A stretch of 64,000 nt of DNA from positions 186,001 to 250,000 of the forward strand of contig JASCNX010000005.1 of NCBI GenBank assembly GCA_029968055.1, given 5' to 3'. A program made the position numbers and the translations under genes. This DNA is from Xenophilus aerolatus. GTDB taxonomy: Bacteria; Pseudomonadota; Gammaproteobacteria; Burkholderiales; Burkholderiaceae_C. Each line of letters opens with the position of its first letter. Positions within the stretch are counted from its first letter, which is position 1. The notes beneath the pieces are model-generated. The model searched no databases and was not told the DNA's origin. It worked only from the letters and a program-made list of their open reading frames with translations. Of the stretch, positions 26,223 to 35,806 are shown in pieces.

Positions 26223-26651
26223 TCAGTCGATGCGTTCGAAGACGATGTCCTGGGCGCCTTCCCACAGTACCTTCACGCCCAGGGCACGCAGGTTCTCCTT
26301 GCCTTCCACGATCGTCAGGAAGTGGTTGCCCGCGAGCTGGCCCATCTTGCTGGCGAAGCTGCAGGCGCCGTAGGCCATGATGATCTCGGTCTCGCTGTAG
26401 CCGCCGGGATAGAAAAGGATGTCGCCCACCGAGGGGTGGCTGGTGTGGTTCTCGAAGCCCACCGGCTGGCCGCCGAGTTCGAGCTTCCACTCGCCCAGCG
26501 GCACCCAGCAGCCTTCGCCGCTCCAGCGCACGTGGATGATCTTCTGCCGGTAGGGCAGCAGGGTGAGGAAGGCTTCGACCGTCTTGGGCGCGTCGGGATG
26601 CGTTTCGGCGATGAAGCTGTGGCCGGCGGCCAGGATTCGGATGCGGGTCAT
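26223..26651 (-). CDS. DUF3830 family protein (cyclophilin-like fold)
   Basis: A 142-residue protein recognised as DUF3830 by TVEAFLTLLPYRQKIIHVRWSGEGCWVPLG and HPSVGDILFYPGGYSETEIIMAYGACSFASKMGQLAGNHFLTI. The fold is expected to be a cyclophilin-like barrel that may bind a small ligand; no catalytic function is established. It is the last gene of the leftward arm of the LacI-controlled cluster, nine bases downstream of the ABC ATPase gene. Such genes often accompany transporters and cyclic amidases, and here it does so again. Cytoplasmic, no signal peptide. Confidence 0.78.
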   Translation of the reverse strand: MTRIRILAAGHSFIAETHPDAPKTVEAFLTLLPYRQKIIHVRWSGEGCWVPLGEWKLELGGQPVGFENHTSHPSVGDILFYPGGYSETEIIMAYGACSFASKMGQLAGNHFLTIVEGKENLRALGVKVLWEGAQDIVFERID

Positions 26652-26659
26652 GGAAGGGA

Positions 26660-27442
<783 letters not shown>

Positions 27443-27459
27443 GCGATGTGCTCCGCAGT

Positions 27460-28356
27460 TCAGGAAGACGAGGGGAGGGTGGCGCTCAGGCCCAGCTCGG
27501 CCACGATGCGGCGGGCCGTGGCATGGCCTTCGGCATCCAGCGGCAGGCGCGGCGGGCGCGGGCTGCCCACCGGCAGGCCCATCGCCGCGAGCAGCGCCTT
27601 GGTGCCCGCCACGTACGACTGGCCGGCCACGAAGTCGATCATGGGGAAGTGGCGAAAGGCGATCTCGCGGGCCTCCACGAAGCGGCCCGCCTGCACGAGG
27701 TCGTGGATGCGCGCCATCTCGCCCGGCGCACCGTTGGAGGGCACGGCGGCCCAGCCCACGGCGCCCTCGACGTAGGACTCGTAGCCCATGATCCCGCCGA
27801 ACACGTTCATGCGGCCGTCGGTCAGGCGCACGATGTCGCGCACGCGCGTCACTTCCAGCGTCGACTCCTTGATGTAGCGGCAGTTGTCGATCTCCGACAA
27901 CCGGGCCACCAGCGGCGGGCGCAGGTCGATGTTGGTCACGGCCGGGTTGTTGTAGACCATGATCGGGATGCCGATCGCGTCCGAGATGGCGCGGTAGTGC
28001 GCCAGCACCTCGGCGTCGGTGGGCGTGCAGTAGAAGGGCGGCAGCACCATCACCCCGTCGGCACCCAGCGCCTCGACCTGGCGGCTGCGGCGGACGGCCA
28101 CGCGCGTGTCCTCGGCCGTGGTGCCGATGAGCACGGGCACGCGGCCCGCCGCGCGGCGGATCACGGTGGCCGCGACCTGCTCGAACTCCTCGTCGCTCAG
28201 CGACAGGAACTCGCCGGTGGAGCCCAGCGGGATGAGTCCGTGGATGCCGGCCTCGATCTGCCAGTCCACATAGCGCTCCAGCGTGGGGAGGTCCACCGCG
28301 CCTTCGGCGTCGAAGGGCGTGACCATGATGGTGTAGGTGCCGCGGAAGGTCTTCAT
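27460..28356 (-). CDS. DapA-family lyase/aldolase, canonical active site
   Basis: A 298-residue class I aldolase-fold enzyme of the dihydrodipicolinate synthase/N-acetylneuraminate lyase superfamily. The active-site set is intact: PLGSTGEF, Tyr135 in PIMVYNNP and Schiff-base Lys163 in RYIKEST. Members cleave or form C-C bonds of 2-oxo acids or dehydrate them. GGGA at 9 bases fixes the ATG at 28356. It lies 14 bases downstream of a diverged paralogue and upstream of the ABC ATPase. DapA for lysine synthesis is unlikely in this catabolic context. The substrate is unknown. Confidence 0.9.
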   Translation of the reverse strand: MKTFRGTYTIMVTPFDAEGAVDLPTLERYVDWQIEAGIHGLIPLGSTGEFLSLSDEEFEQVAATVIRRAAGRVPVLIGTTAEDTRVAVRRSRQVEALGADGVMVLPPFYCTPTDAEVLAHYRAISDAIGIPIMVYNNPAVTNIDLRPPLVARLSEIDNCRYIKESTLEVTRVRDIVRLTDGRMNVFGGIMGYESYVEGAVGWAAVPSNGAPGEMARIHDLVQAGRFVEAREIAFRHFPMIDFVAGQSYVAGTKALLAAMGLPVGSPRPPRLPLDAEGHATARRIVAELGLSATLPSSS

Positions 28357-28370
28357 GTCGTGGCGTCCCT

Positions 28371-29303
28371 TCATGCGGCCAGCAGGCCTGCGGCGACGAG
28401 GGCGGCGTGGATGCGCGTCGTCTCCGCATCGTCCAGCGGCAGCAGGGGCGGGCGCGGCGCCGCGTGGGGCAGGCGGCCCAGCAGCTTCAGGGCGGTCTTC
28501 ATGCGGTTATGGATGTCGACGCCCGGGGCACGGTAGAAGGCGCGGCACAGCGGCACCAGGCGCGCATTCGCCTCGCGTGCCTTGGCCAGGTCGCCGGCGG
28601 CCATCGCCTCGTGCAGCGCGACGAGCAGGGGCGCCGCCACGCTGCCCAGCCCCGACAGGATGCCGTCGCCGCCATAGGCCAGCGAGGCCATGAGCCAGCC
28701 GTTGTTGCTGGTGAGCATCGACACCGGGCGCGGCAGGCCGCGCAGCACGGCCAGCACGTCTTCGTAGAGCTCGGGCGAATCGCTGCCGTCCTTCACGCCG
28801 ACGATCTGCGGCACCTCCTCGCACAGGCGCTGCATCAGCGCCGGCGCGAAGGCCTGGCCCGAGGCGCGCGAGAGCTGGAACAGAACGATCGGCAGGTCGC
28901 TCGCCGCCGCCACGTCGGCCACGAAGCGGCGAACCATGTCCGGCCGCAGCGCGGCGCCGTTGGCGAAGAGCGCAGGCGGGAAGAGCAGCAGGCCGCTCGC
29001 ACCAGCGGCGGCGGCGTCGCGGGCCAGCCGGCAGGCATCGCGCGGGTCTTCCGCCACCACGCCGGCCACCACGGGCACATCGCCGGCCGCCTCGGCCGCC
29101 AGCGCGATCACCTCGCTGCGTTCGGCGGCGTCGAGCGAGCTCGTCTCGCCGGCATGGCCGTTGACGACGACGGCGTGCACGCCGCGCGTGCCGGCCACGT
29201 CCGCGATATGCGCGCGCACAGCGGCGGCATCGACGTCGCCGTCAGGCGTGAAAGGGGTGAGGGTGGCGGGCCAGACGCCGCCGCCGGAGAGATGCAAGGC
29301 CAT
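28371..29303 (-). CDS. DapA-family lyase, diverged paralogue
   Basis: A 310-residue DapA-superfamily protein. Schiff-base Lys171 is present in IVGVKDGSD, but the catalytic Tyr position is Phe142 ([12 protein letters not shown]) and the usual GTTGE loop reads GHAGE ([12 protein letters not shown]). The proton relay therefore differs from that of the neighbour and the reaction may differ as well. It is the first gene of the leftward arm; its ATG at 29303 lies 44 bases from the first LacI-type operator. The extension to 29351 overlaps the operator and was not used. Confidence 0.87.
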   Translation of the reverse strand: MALHLSGGGVWPATLTPFTPDGDVDAAAVRAHIADVAGTRGVHAVVVNGHAGETSSLDAAERSEVIALAAEAAGDVPVVAGVVAEDPRDACRLARDAAAAGASGLLLFPPALFANGAALRPDMVRRFVADVAAASDLPIVLFQLSRASGQAFAPALMQRLCEEVPQIVGVKDGSDSPELYEDVLAVLRGLPRPVSMLTSNNGWLMASLAYGGDGILSGLGSVAAPLLVALHEAMAAGDLAKAREANARLVPLCRAFYRAPGVDIHNRMKTALKLLGRLPHAAPRPPLLPLDDAETTRIHAALVAAGLLAA

Positions 29304-29346
29304 GTCGATCCACGGGTCGAAGAAGGGAAGCAGTATGAGACATTTC

Positions 29347-29366
29347 TGCAATCGATTGCAATCAAT
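29347..29366. promoter_or_regulatory. LacI-type operator O1
   Basis: TGCAATCGATTGCAATCAAT; the first 14 bases are a perfect palindrome with the central CG typical of LacI/GalR operators. It lies immediately upstream of the leftward DapA-like gene and is identical over 20 bases to the site at 29435-29454. Confidence 0.88.
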
Positions 29367-29434
29367 CTCGGATTATTCCGACGGAGATGTCATGGAATTG
29401 CAAAACTAGGTTGGATGGAGCTAGGATACGAGAA

Positions 29435-29454
29435 TGCAATCGATTGCAATCAAT
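29435..29454. promoter_or_regulatory. LacI-type operator O2
   Basis: An exact 20-base copy of the site at 29347, in the same orientation, 88 bases away (about eight helical turns) and 33 bases before the lacI-family start. Two in-phase sites suit repression of both arms through DNA looping, including autorepression. Confidence 0.88.
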
Positions 29455-29486
29455 GCCCGATTTTGGGGCGCTCACGGAGATGCACC

Positions 29487-30497
29487 ATGGCGGTGACATT
29501 GCGCGACGTCGCGCGTGCCGCCGACGTGTCCGTGGCCACGGCCTCCCGGGCCCTCGCGGGCTCCAGCCTGATCAACCACGTGACGCAGCGCCACGTGGTG
29601 CAGGTCGCGGCGGCGCTGGGCTACCGCACCAACACCTTCGCCCGCGCGCTCAAAACCAAGAGCTCGCGCCTGGTCGGCCTCACGGTCCACAACCTCGACA
29701 ACGCCTCCTTCCAGGTGCTGGCCTCGGTGGTCCAGGCGCGCGTGCAGGCCGCGGGCTACCAGGTCATCCTCAGCATCAGCGGCGACGACGCGGCGCAGGA
29801 GAAGGAGATCCTGCGCACGCTGGTCGACCACGGTGTCGACGGCCTGATCGCCGTGCCCACGGGCGCCAACGGCGCACAGCTGCTGGCCATGGAGCACGCC
29901 GAGATCCCGGTGATCTGCGCGGTGCGCCGGGTCGAAGGCGCCTCGCTCGAATCGGTGCTGGCCGGCGACCTCGACGGCGCTTACAACGGCACCCGCCACC
30001 TGCTGGGGCTGGGGCACCGGCGCATCGGGCTGATCGTCGGCCCCGGCGAGACCACCTCCGGCAAGGAGCGCCTGGCGGGCTACCGCCGTGCCTTGCAGGA
30101 AGCGGGCCTGCCCATCGACCCGGCCCTCGTCCAGACCGGCCGCTACCTGCCGGCTACCGGCGTCGCCGCGGCCAACGCTTTGCTGTCGCTGCCCGAGCCG
30201 CCGACGGCGCTGTTCGTCGCCAACCACGAGTCCTCGGTCGGCGTGCTGCGCGTGATCGCCGAGCGCGGCATCTCGGTGCCGCAGGACCTGTCGCTGCTCT
30301 TCTACGAAGACTCGCCCTGGTTCGAGTGGCAGCGCCCGGCCATCAGCGTGGTGGACAGCGGCGCGGCCGAGATGGCCAACCTCGCCGTCGACCGCCTGAT
30401 GCAGCGCTTGGGCGGCGTGGCCAACAGCGGCCGCGAATACCGCGTGGGCTCGCGCCTGATCGAGCGCGCGTCCTGCCTGAACCTCTCCAACCCCTGA
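29487..30497 (+). CDS. LacI-family repressor of the divergent catabolic cluster
   Basis: A 336-residue LacI/GalR regulator. The helix-turn-helix and hinge are TLRDVARAADVSVATASRAL with NHVTQRHVVQVAAALGYRTN and the minor-groove helix around ARALKTKSS; the rest is a sugar-binding-like effector domain (GLTVHNLDNASFQVLASVVQ, GHRRIGLIVGPGETTSGKERLAGY). GGAG lies 8 bases ahead of the ATG. It heads the rightward arm, and two identical operators lie between it and the leftward arm. The ligand is probably the imported substrate or an intermediate of the pathway. Confidence 0.94.
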   Translation: MAVTLRDVARAADVSVATASRALAGSSLINHVTQRHVVQVAAALGYRTNTFARALKTKSSRLVGLTVHNLDNASFQVLASVVQARVQAAGYQVILSISGDDAAQEKEILRTLVDHGVDGLIAVPTGANGAQLLAMEHAEIPVICAVRRVEGASLESVLAGDLDGAYNGTRHLLGLGHRRIGLIVGPGETTSGKERLAGYRRALQEAGLPIDPALVQTGRYLPATGVAAANALLSLPEPPTALFVANHESSVGVLRVIAERGISVPQDLSLLFYEDSPWFEWQRPAISVVDSGAAEMANLAVDRLMQRLGGVANSGREYRVGSRLIERASCLNLSNP

Positions 30498-30502
30498 ACC
30501 GC

Positions 30503-30895
30503 ATGCCCTACGTCGAAATCCTGGCGCCCCGCGCCGACAGCTCCCGCAAACGAGAACTCGCCGGCGTCGTGACGCGCGGCATCGTCGACGGCTTCGGCGT
30601 CGCGCCGTCCACCGTCACCATCTACTTCCAGCCCATCGAGCCCGCCGACTATGCGCACGAGGGCGAACTGGGCCAGCCCGACGCCGGCTCGCGCGTGTTC
30701 GTGAAAGTGCATGCCTACCGCCGCACCCCGGACGAGCGGCGCGCCGTCGCCGAGGCCGTCACGCCGGCCCTGGCCGCCTGCTTCGACACCACCGGCCACA
30801 ACGTGGCGGTGTACTTCCTCGACCGCGAGCGCGACGAGGTCGCGCACGACGGCCACCTCGCCAGCGACGAACTGGCCGCCCACCCCGCCGCCTGA
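30503..30895 (+). CDS. Tautomerase-superfamily protein, two fused 4-OT-like halves
   Basis: A 130-residue protein. The N-terminal half starts MPYVEILAPRADSSRKRELAGVV, placing the catalytic Pro at position 2, which becomes the N-terminus after Met removal, followed by a helix and TVTIYFQPIEPADY. The second half (VFVKVHAYRRTPDERRAVAEAVTPALAACF, NVAVYFLDRERDE) repeats the strand-helix-strand plan without an N-terminal Pro. It therefore looks like a fused-dimer tautomerase, a group with isomerase, dehalogenase or hydratase activities. It lies 5 bases after lacI and 7 before the acyl-CoA dehydrogenase. Confidence 0.78.
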   Translation: MPYVEILAPRADSSRKRELAGVVTRGIVDGFGVAPSTVTIYFQPIEPADYAHEGELGQPDAGSRVFVKVHAYRRTPDERRAVAEAVTPALAACFDTTGHNVAVYFLDRERDEVAHDGHLASDELAAHPAA

Positions 30896-30902
30896 GCCCG
30901 AC

Positions 30903-32045
30903 ATGAGCCACTTCTACACCGAAGACCAGATCTCCCTGCGCGACACCGCGCGCCGCTTTGCCGAGGCCGAGGTGCTGCCGCGCGCCGCCGCCATCGACCG
31001 CGAGGACGCCTTCGACCGCACCCTCTACCGCGGCATGGCCGAACTGGGCCTGTTCGGCACCAGCCTGCCCGAGGTCGCCGGCGGCTCGGGCTTCGACACC
31101 GTCGGCACCTGCCTCGTGATGGAAGAGCTGGCGCGCTGCTCGGGCGCCATCGGCAACGCCTTCGCGATCCCGGTCGAGGCGGCGCTCTTCCTGCACCACC
31201 ACGGCAACGAGAGCCAGAAGGCGCTCATCCCCGGCATCCTCGACGGCTCGATCCTCATGGCCACGGCCATGACCGAGCCCGACTACGGTTCGGACACGGC
31301 GAGCATCACCACTTCGGCCCGGCGCACGGCCGACGGCTGGGTCATCAACGGCACCAAGGCCTGGGTCACGCTGGGCGGCGTGGCCGACCGCATCATGGTC
31401 TTCGCACGCACCGGCAAGGACGCGGGCCACAAGGGCATCAGCTGCTTCATGGTCGATGCGCGCCAGCGGGGCGTGAGCCGCGGCAAGAACGAAGAGTTGC
31501 TCGGCATGCACGGCCTGGAGGACTGCCAGATCATCCTCGAGGACGTGCTCGTGCCCGAAGAGGCCATGATCGGCGCCGAGAACACGGCCTTCAAGACGGC
31601 CATGGGCAACTTCAACTTCAGCCGGCTGCTGATGTCGTCCATGGCCCTGGGCATGGCGCAGGCCGCGATGGAGGATGCCGTGGCCTACGCCACCACGCGC
31701 AAGCAGTTCGGCGGCCCGATCATGGGCTTCCAGGCCATCCAGTTCATGGTGGCCGACATGTCCACCGACATCGCCGCCGCGCGGCTGCTGATCCATCATG
31801 CCGCGCGCCTGTACGACGCCGGCCAGCCCTACGCCAAGGAAGCCGCGCACGCCAAGCTCTTCACCACCGACATGGCGATGAAGCACGTGTCGAACGCGTT
31901 GCAGATCCACGGCGGCAACGGCTACTCGCGCGATTACCGCATCGAGCGCCTGTTCCGCGACGTGCGCCTGGCGCAGATCTACGAAGGCACCAACCAGATC
32001 CAGCGCGTGATCATCGCGCGCCAGGTCGAGAAAGAACTGGCCTGA
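30903..32045 (+). CDS. Acyl-CoA dehydrogenase
   Basis: A 380-residue FAD-dependent acyl-CoA dehydrogenase that introduces an alpha-beta double bond into an acyl-CoA thioester. Family blocks are ATAMTEPDYGSDTASITTSA, NGTKAWVTLGG and the C-terminal QIHGGNGYSRDYRIERLFRDVRLAQIYEGTNQIQR. The Glu of YEGTNQIQ is the position used as catalytic base in short- and medium-chain members. It is followed by a CoA-transferase and a MaoC hydratase, giving the activation-oxidation-hydration order of a beta-oxidation-like route. The electron acceptor would be ETF, not encoded here. Confidence 0.95.
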   Translation: MSHFYTEDQISLRDTARRFAEAEVLPRAAAIDREDAFDRTLYRGMAELGLFGTSLPEVAGGSGFDTVGTCLVMEELARCSGAIGNAFAIPVEAALFLHHHGNESQKALIPGILDGSILMATAMTEPDYGSDTASITTSARRTADGWVINGTKAWVTLGGVADRIMVFARTGKDAGHKGISCFMVDARQRGVSRGKNEELLGMHGLEDCQIILEDVLVPEEAMIGAENTAFKTAMGNFNFSRLLMSSMALGMAQAAMEDAVAYATTRKQFGGPIMGFQAIQFMVADMSTDIAAARLLIHHAARLYDAGQPYAKEAAHAKLFTTDMAMKHVSNALQIHGGNGYSRDYRIERLFRDVRLAQIYEGTNQIQRVIIARQVEKELA

Positions 32046-32056
32046 GGGAGCGCGCC

Positions 32057-33664
32057 ATGATCAGTTGCATCACGGCCGACGAGGCCGCAGCCCTCATCCG
32101 CGATGGCGACTTCGTCATCACCGGCGGCAACGGCGGCTCGGGCGTGCCCGAGGCGCTGTTCGAAGCCGTCGAACGCCGCTTCCTCGCCGGGCAGGGGCCG
32201 CAGGCCATCACGCTGTTCCACATCACCGGCGTGGGCGCGCTGACCGAGAAGGGCCTGTGCCGCTTCGCGCACCCGGGCCTGGTGAAGCGCGTCATCGGCG
32301 GCAACTTCGGCATGCAGCTCCCGTTCATCCAGATGATCGTGAACAACGAGCTCGAGGCGTACAACTTCCCCCAGGGCGTGATGACGCACCTGTGCCGCGC
32401 GATGGCCGGCCGCCAGCCCGGCATCCTCACGCACGTAGGCCTGGGCACCTACATGGACCCGGAACAGGACGGCGGCCGCATGAACGCGCGCACCACCGAG
32501 CCGCTGGTCGAGCGCGTGCGCGTGGCCGGCGCCGACTACCTGTTCTACCGCGCCCCGGGCGTGCCCACGGTGGCGCTTATCCGCGGTACCTCGGTCGACG
32601 AGGACGGCTACGTGAGCATGGAGCACGAGGCCACCGCGCGCGAGGACCTGTCGATGGCGCAGGCCGTGCACAACGCCGGCGGCACGGTGATCTGCCAGGT
32701 CAAGCGCCGCGTGCGCCGCGGCACGCTGCACCCGCACATGGTGAAGATCCCCGGCTTCCTGATCGACCACGTGGTGGTCGAGCCCGAGCAGCTGCAGACC
32801 TACACCACGCGCTACGACCCGGCCCGCTGCGGCGAGACGCGCCTGCCCGCGTCGGGCATCGCGCCCGACCCGCTGGATGCGCGCCGCGTCATCGCGCGCC
32901 GCGCCGCCTTCGAGCTGCGCCCGGGCGACGTGGTGAACCTGGGCGTCGGCATTTCGGCCATGATCCCCAACGTCGCTGCGGAAGAGGGCATCGACGAGCT
33001 CATCACGCTCACGGTGGAATCGGGCGTGGTAGGTGGTGTGCCGGGACATGCGCGCGAATTCGGCACGGCGGTGAATCCGCGCGTCATCCTCGACCAGGGC
33101 TACCAGTTCGACTTCTACGACGGCGGGGGCCTGAGCTGTGCCTTTCTCTCGTTCGCCGAGGTCGACGCCGAAGGCAACGTCAACGTGACGCGCTTCGGCC
33201 GCCGCTACGACGGCGCGGGCGGCTTCATCAACATCACGCAGAACACCCGCCGGCTGGTGTTCAGCGGCTCGCTCACCGGCGGCGACGCCGACGTGCGGGT
33301 GGAGGGCGGCGAGCTCGCGATCCACCGCGACGGCAAGTTCCGCAAGTTCGTGCCGGCCGTGGGGCAGATCAGCTTCTCGGGAAAGCTGGCGCGCGAGCGC
33401 GGCCAGCAGGTGAGCTTCGTCACCGACCGCGCGGTTTTCGAGCTCGAGGCCGACGGCATCGTGCTGACCGAGATCGCACCGGGCGCGCGCCTGAAGGAGG
33501 ACGTGCTCGACCACATCGGCTTCAAGGTCCGCGTGAGCGAATCGCTCAGGACGATGGACGCGCGCATCTTCCGCGCCGGCCCGATGGGCCTGCACGATGC
33601 CTTCGTCGCGCAGCCGCCGCGCCATGTCGCGCGCGATGCGGATCAGCAGGAGGCGGCACGATGA
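32057..33664 (+). CDS. Fused-subunit class I acyl-CoA transferase
   Basis: A 535-residue CoA-transferase with both catalytic halves in one chain, resembling propionate/acetoacetate CoA-transferases. The N-terminal half has FVITGGNGGSGVPEALFEAVE, the C-terminal half GDVVNLGVGISAMIPNVAAEEG and the catalytic Glu321 in TVESGVVGGVPG, which forms a glutamyl-CoA intermediate. It would activate the carboxylic acid left after ring opening by the cyclic amidase, using acetyl-CoA or another donor. GGAG lies 9 bases ahead of the ATG. The stop overlaps the MaoC start as ATGA. Confidence 0.93.
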   Translation: MISCITADEAAALIRDGDFVITGGNGGSGVPEALFEAVERRFLAGQGPQAITLFHITGVGALTEKGLCRFAHPGLVKRVIGGNFGMQLPFIQMIVNNELEAYNFPQGVMTHLCRAMAGRQPGILTHVGLGTYMDPEQDGGRMNARTTEPLVERVRVAGADYLFYRAPGVPTVALIRGTSVDEDGYVSMEHEATAREDLSMAQAVHNAGGTVICQVKRRVRRGTLHPHMVKIPGFLIDHVVVEPEQLQTYTTRYDPARCGETRLPASGIAPDPLDARRVIARRAAFELRPGDVVNLGVGISAMIPNVAAEEGIDELITLTVESGVVGGVPGHAREFGTAVNPRVILDQGYQFDFYDGGGLSCAFLSFAEVDAEGNVNVTRFGRRYDGAGGFINITQNTRRLVFSGSLTGGDADVRVEGGELAIHRDGKFRKFVPAVGQISFSGKLARERGQQVSFVTDRAVFELEADGIVLTEIAPGARLKEDVLDHIGFKVRVSESLRTMDARIFRAGPMGLHDAFVAQPPRHVARDADQQEAAR

Positions 33665-34128
33665 GCGCGTCGAAGGAACTCTGGTTCGAGGACGTGGTGG
33701 TCGGCACCGAAATGCACAGCGACGCGCACACCGTCAGTGCAGAGGCCATCGCACAGTTCTGCGACCTCACGCAGGACCACCATCCGCTGCACACCGATGC
33801 GGCCTATGCGAAGTCGCGCGGCTTTCCGGGCGTCATCGCCCATGGCCTGTTCGGCCTCTCGCTCATGGAGGGCCTGAAGACCGCGATGGGCCTCTACGAG
33901 AACAGTTCCATCGCCTCGCTCGGCTGGGACGACGTTCGCTTCGTGCGGCCCGTGGTCGCCGGCGACGAGGTGCATGTGAGCTTCCGGGTCGTCGACAAGC
34001 GTCTGTCGTCCAAGGGTGGGCGCGGCGTGGTGACCGAGGCCTTGCAGCTCGTGAACCAGCGCGGCGAATGCGTTATCGAGGCCCGGCATGCGGCGCTCGT
34101 CGCGTGCCGCAACGACGCAGTGCATTGA
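33661..34128 (+). CDS. MaoC-family enoyl-CoA hydratase
   Basis: A 155-residue hot-dog-fold hydratase. The hydratase-2 motif is clear: LTQDHHPLHTDAAYAKSRGFPGVIAHGL with catalytic Asp and His. It would hydrate the enoyl-CoA made by the upstream dehydrogenase. GWDDVRFVRPVVAGDEVHV is a second conserved block. The start overlaps the CoA-transferase stop by four bases. It is followed by an unusual pyrimidine-rich gap before the transporter genes. Confidence 0.92.
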   Translation: MSASKELWFEDVVVGTEMHSDAHTVSAEAIAQFCDLTQDHHPLHTDAAYAKSRGFPGVIAHGLFGLSLMEGLKTAMGLYENSSIASLGWDDVRFVRPVVAGDEVHVSFRVVDKRLSSKGGRGVVTEALQLVNQRGECVIEARHAALVACRNDAVH

Positions 34129-34134
34129 GTCGAA

Positions 34135-34194
34135 CTCTTTTTCTTCTTTTTCGCTTCTGCTTGCCCGCTTCTTGCTAACTGCTTCCTGTTCTTC
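34135..34194 (+). other. Pyrimidine-rich, G-poor leader
   Basis: About 60 bases made almost entirely of T and C (CTCTTTTTCTTC onward), strikingly poor in G for this genome, lie between maoC and the ABC binding protein. Such C/T-rich G-poor RNA could load Rho or simply be an unstructured leader. No hairpin is present. Confidence 0.5.
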
Positions 34195-34218
34195 AACAAC
34201 CCGCTCCATCGCTTCATC

Positions 34219-35061
34219 ATGAAACACACTTACCTCATCGCCGGCCTCGTGCTCGGCGCCGCTGCCACCCTTCCCGCCTTCGCGCAAAGCTGCACGCCCA
34301 AGGTCGCGGCCGATCAACTGGTCACGCCCGGCAAGCTGCAGATGTCGATCAACCCCACGCTGCCCCCCCAGCAGTTCGTCGACGAGAAGGGCGAGCTGCA
34401 GGGCCTGAACGTCGAGCTCGGCAAGGCCGTGGCCAAGAAGCTGTGCCTGGAGCCCGTCTTCATCCGCATGGACATGCCGCCCATGATTCCTGCCATGCAG
34501 GCCGGCCGCTTCGACCTCATCAACACCGGCATGTTCTGGACCGAGCAACGTTCCAAGCTCATGTTCATGATTCCCTACGGCCAGCAGGCCATGAGCATCT
34601 ACACCGTGCCCACGAGCAAGCTGAAGATCACCAAGTTCGAAGACCTCGCGGGCCACGTGGTGGGCATCGAGACCGGCACCTACCAGGAACGCAAGGCGCG
34701 CGAGTACAACGCCGCCATGGTCGCCAAGGGCGAGAAGACCATCGACTTCCGCACCTTCGCCACGGCGTCGGAAACGACCGCGGCCCTGCGCGCCGGCCAG
34801 CTCGAGGCGGGCATCAACATCGACGAGACCGCCAAGGCCTTCGAAGAGCGAGGCATCGCCAAGATCTGGCTGAGCGGCATCAACGGCACCGACATCACGC
34901 TGGCCTTCCGCACCAAGGGCGCGGCCGACGCGGCGGCCAAGGCGCTGGACGAGCTGAAGGCCGAGGGCGTCTACGACCAGCTCTTCGACAAGTTCAAGAT
35001 GACGCGCCTGAAGGACGTCAAGAACTTTGCCATCCGCGGCACCGGCCCGGCACCCAAGTAA
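34219..35061 (+). CDS. Periplasmic amino-acid-type ABC substrate-binding protein
   Basis: A 280-residue family 3 solute-binding protein. MKHTYLIAGLVLGAAATLPAFAQS is a Sec signal peptide. The mature protein begins with LVTPGKLQMSINPTLPPQQFVDEKGELQGLNVELGKAVA, and the ligand-binding second lobe includes VGIETGTYQERKAREYN and AGINIDETAKAFEERG. Ligands of this family are polar amino acids or similar small polar molecules. It is followed after 18 bases by its permease and then by the cyclic amidase, so the ligand is probably the amidase substrate. Confidence 0.93.
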   Translation: MKHTYLIAGLVLGAAATLPAFAQSCTPKVAADQLVTPGKLQMSINPTLPPQQFVDEKGELQGLNVELGKAVAKKLCLEPVFIRMDMPPMIPAMQAGRFDLINTGMFWTEQRSKLMFMIPYGQQAMSIYTVPTSKLKITKFEDLAGHVVGIETGTYQERKAREYNAAMVAKGEKTIDFRTFATASETTAALRAGQLEAGINIDETAKAFEERGIAKIWLSGINGTDITLAFRTKGAADAAAKALDELKAEGVYDQLFDKFKMTRLKDVKNFAIRGTGPAPK

Positions 35062-35079
35062 GCATCCCGAGGACCGGCC

Positions 35080-35790
35080 GTGTTCAACGTCGACGCATTC
35101 CTGTCGTACCTGGTCAACCCGTACCTGCTGGGCGGCGTCGGCATCACGATCGGCCTGACGGTCGCCACCATCGCCATCGGCCTGGTGCTGGCCCTGCCGC
35201 TGGCGCTGGGCAGCATGTCGAGCAACCGGCTGTTCAACGCGCCGGCACGCTTTTACGTGTGGGTGTTCCGCGGCACGCCGCTGCTGGTGCAGCTGGTCAT
35301 CATCTACACCGGCCTGCCGCAGCTGGGCATCCGGCTGGACGTGCTCACCTCGGCGGTGCTGGCGTTGAGCCTCAACGAGGCCGCTTACCTGTCGGAGACC
35401 ATCCGCGCCGGCTTCTCGGCGGTCGCCAAGGGCCAGGTCGAGGCGGCCAAGGCGCTGAGCCTGTCGCGCGTGGCGACGCTGCGCCTGGTCACGCTGCCGC
35501 AGGTGATCCGCATCATCATCCCGCCGCTGGGCAACTCGGTGAACGGGCTGCTGAAGGCGACCTCGCTCGCGTCGGTGATCTCGATGGAAGAGCTCATGCG
35601 CCGCAGCCAGGTGCTGATGCAGATGAAGTTCGAGGTGCTCGAGCTCTACTGCGTGGCGGCCTGCTACTACCTCGTGCTCACGACGCTCTGGAACCTCGTG
35701 CAGGTGCGCCTCGAGCGCCACTACGGCAAGGGCTATGCGCCTCGCAGCAGCAAGAAGGCTCCGATTCCCCGCGTCGCGATGGCGCGCTGA
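35080..35790 (+). CDS. Polar amino acid ABC transporter permease
   Basis: A 236-residue HisM/GlnP-type permease with about five membrane segments. The coupling EAA-loop is visible as AAKALSLSRVATLRLVTLPQVIRIIIPPLGN. RGTPLLVQLVIIYTGLPQLGI is a typical early conserved segment. The start codon is GTG at 35080 with GAGGA upstream. It lies directly after the binding protein gene; the ATPase is presumably the one at 26660, in the opposite arm. Only one permease is present, so it would work as a homodimer. Confidence 0.93.
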   Translation: MFNVDAFLSYLVNPYLLGGVGITIGLTVATIAIGLVLALPLALGSMSSNRLFNAPARFYVWVFRGTPLLVQLVIIYTGLPQLGIRLDVLTSAVLALSLNEAAYLSETIRAGFSAVAKGQVEAAKALSLSRVATLRLVTLPQVIRIIIPPLGNSVNGLLKATSLASVISMEELMRRSQVLMQMKFEVLELYCVAACYYLVLTTLWNLVQVRLERHYGKGYAPRSSKKAPIPRVAMAR

Positions 35791-35806
35791 CCCCGACCGC
35801 AGACCC

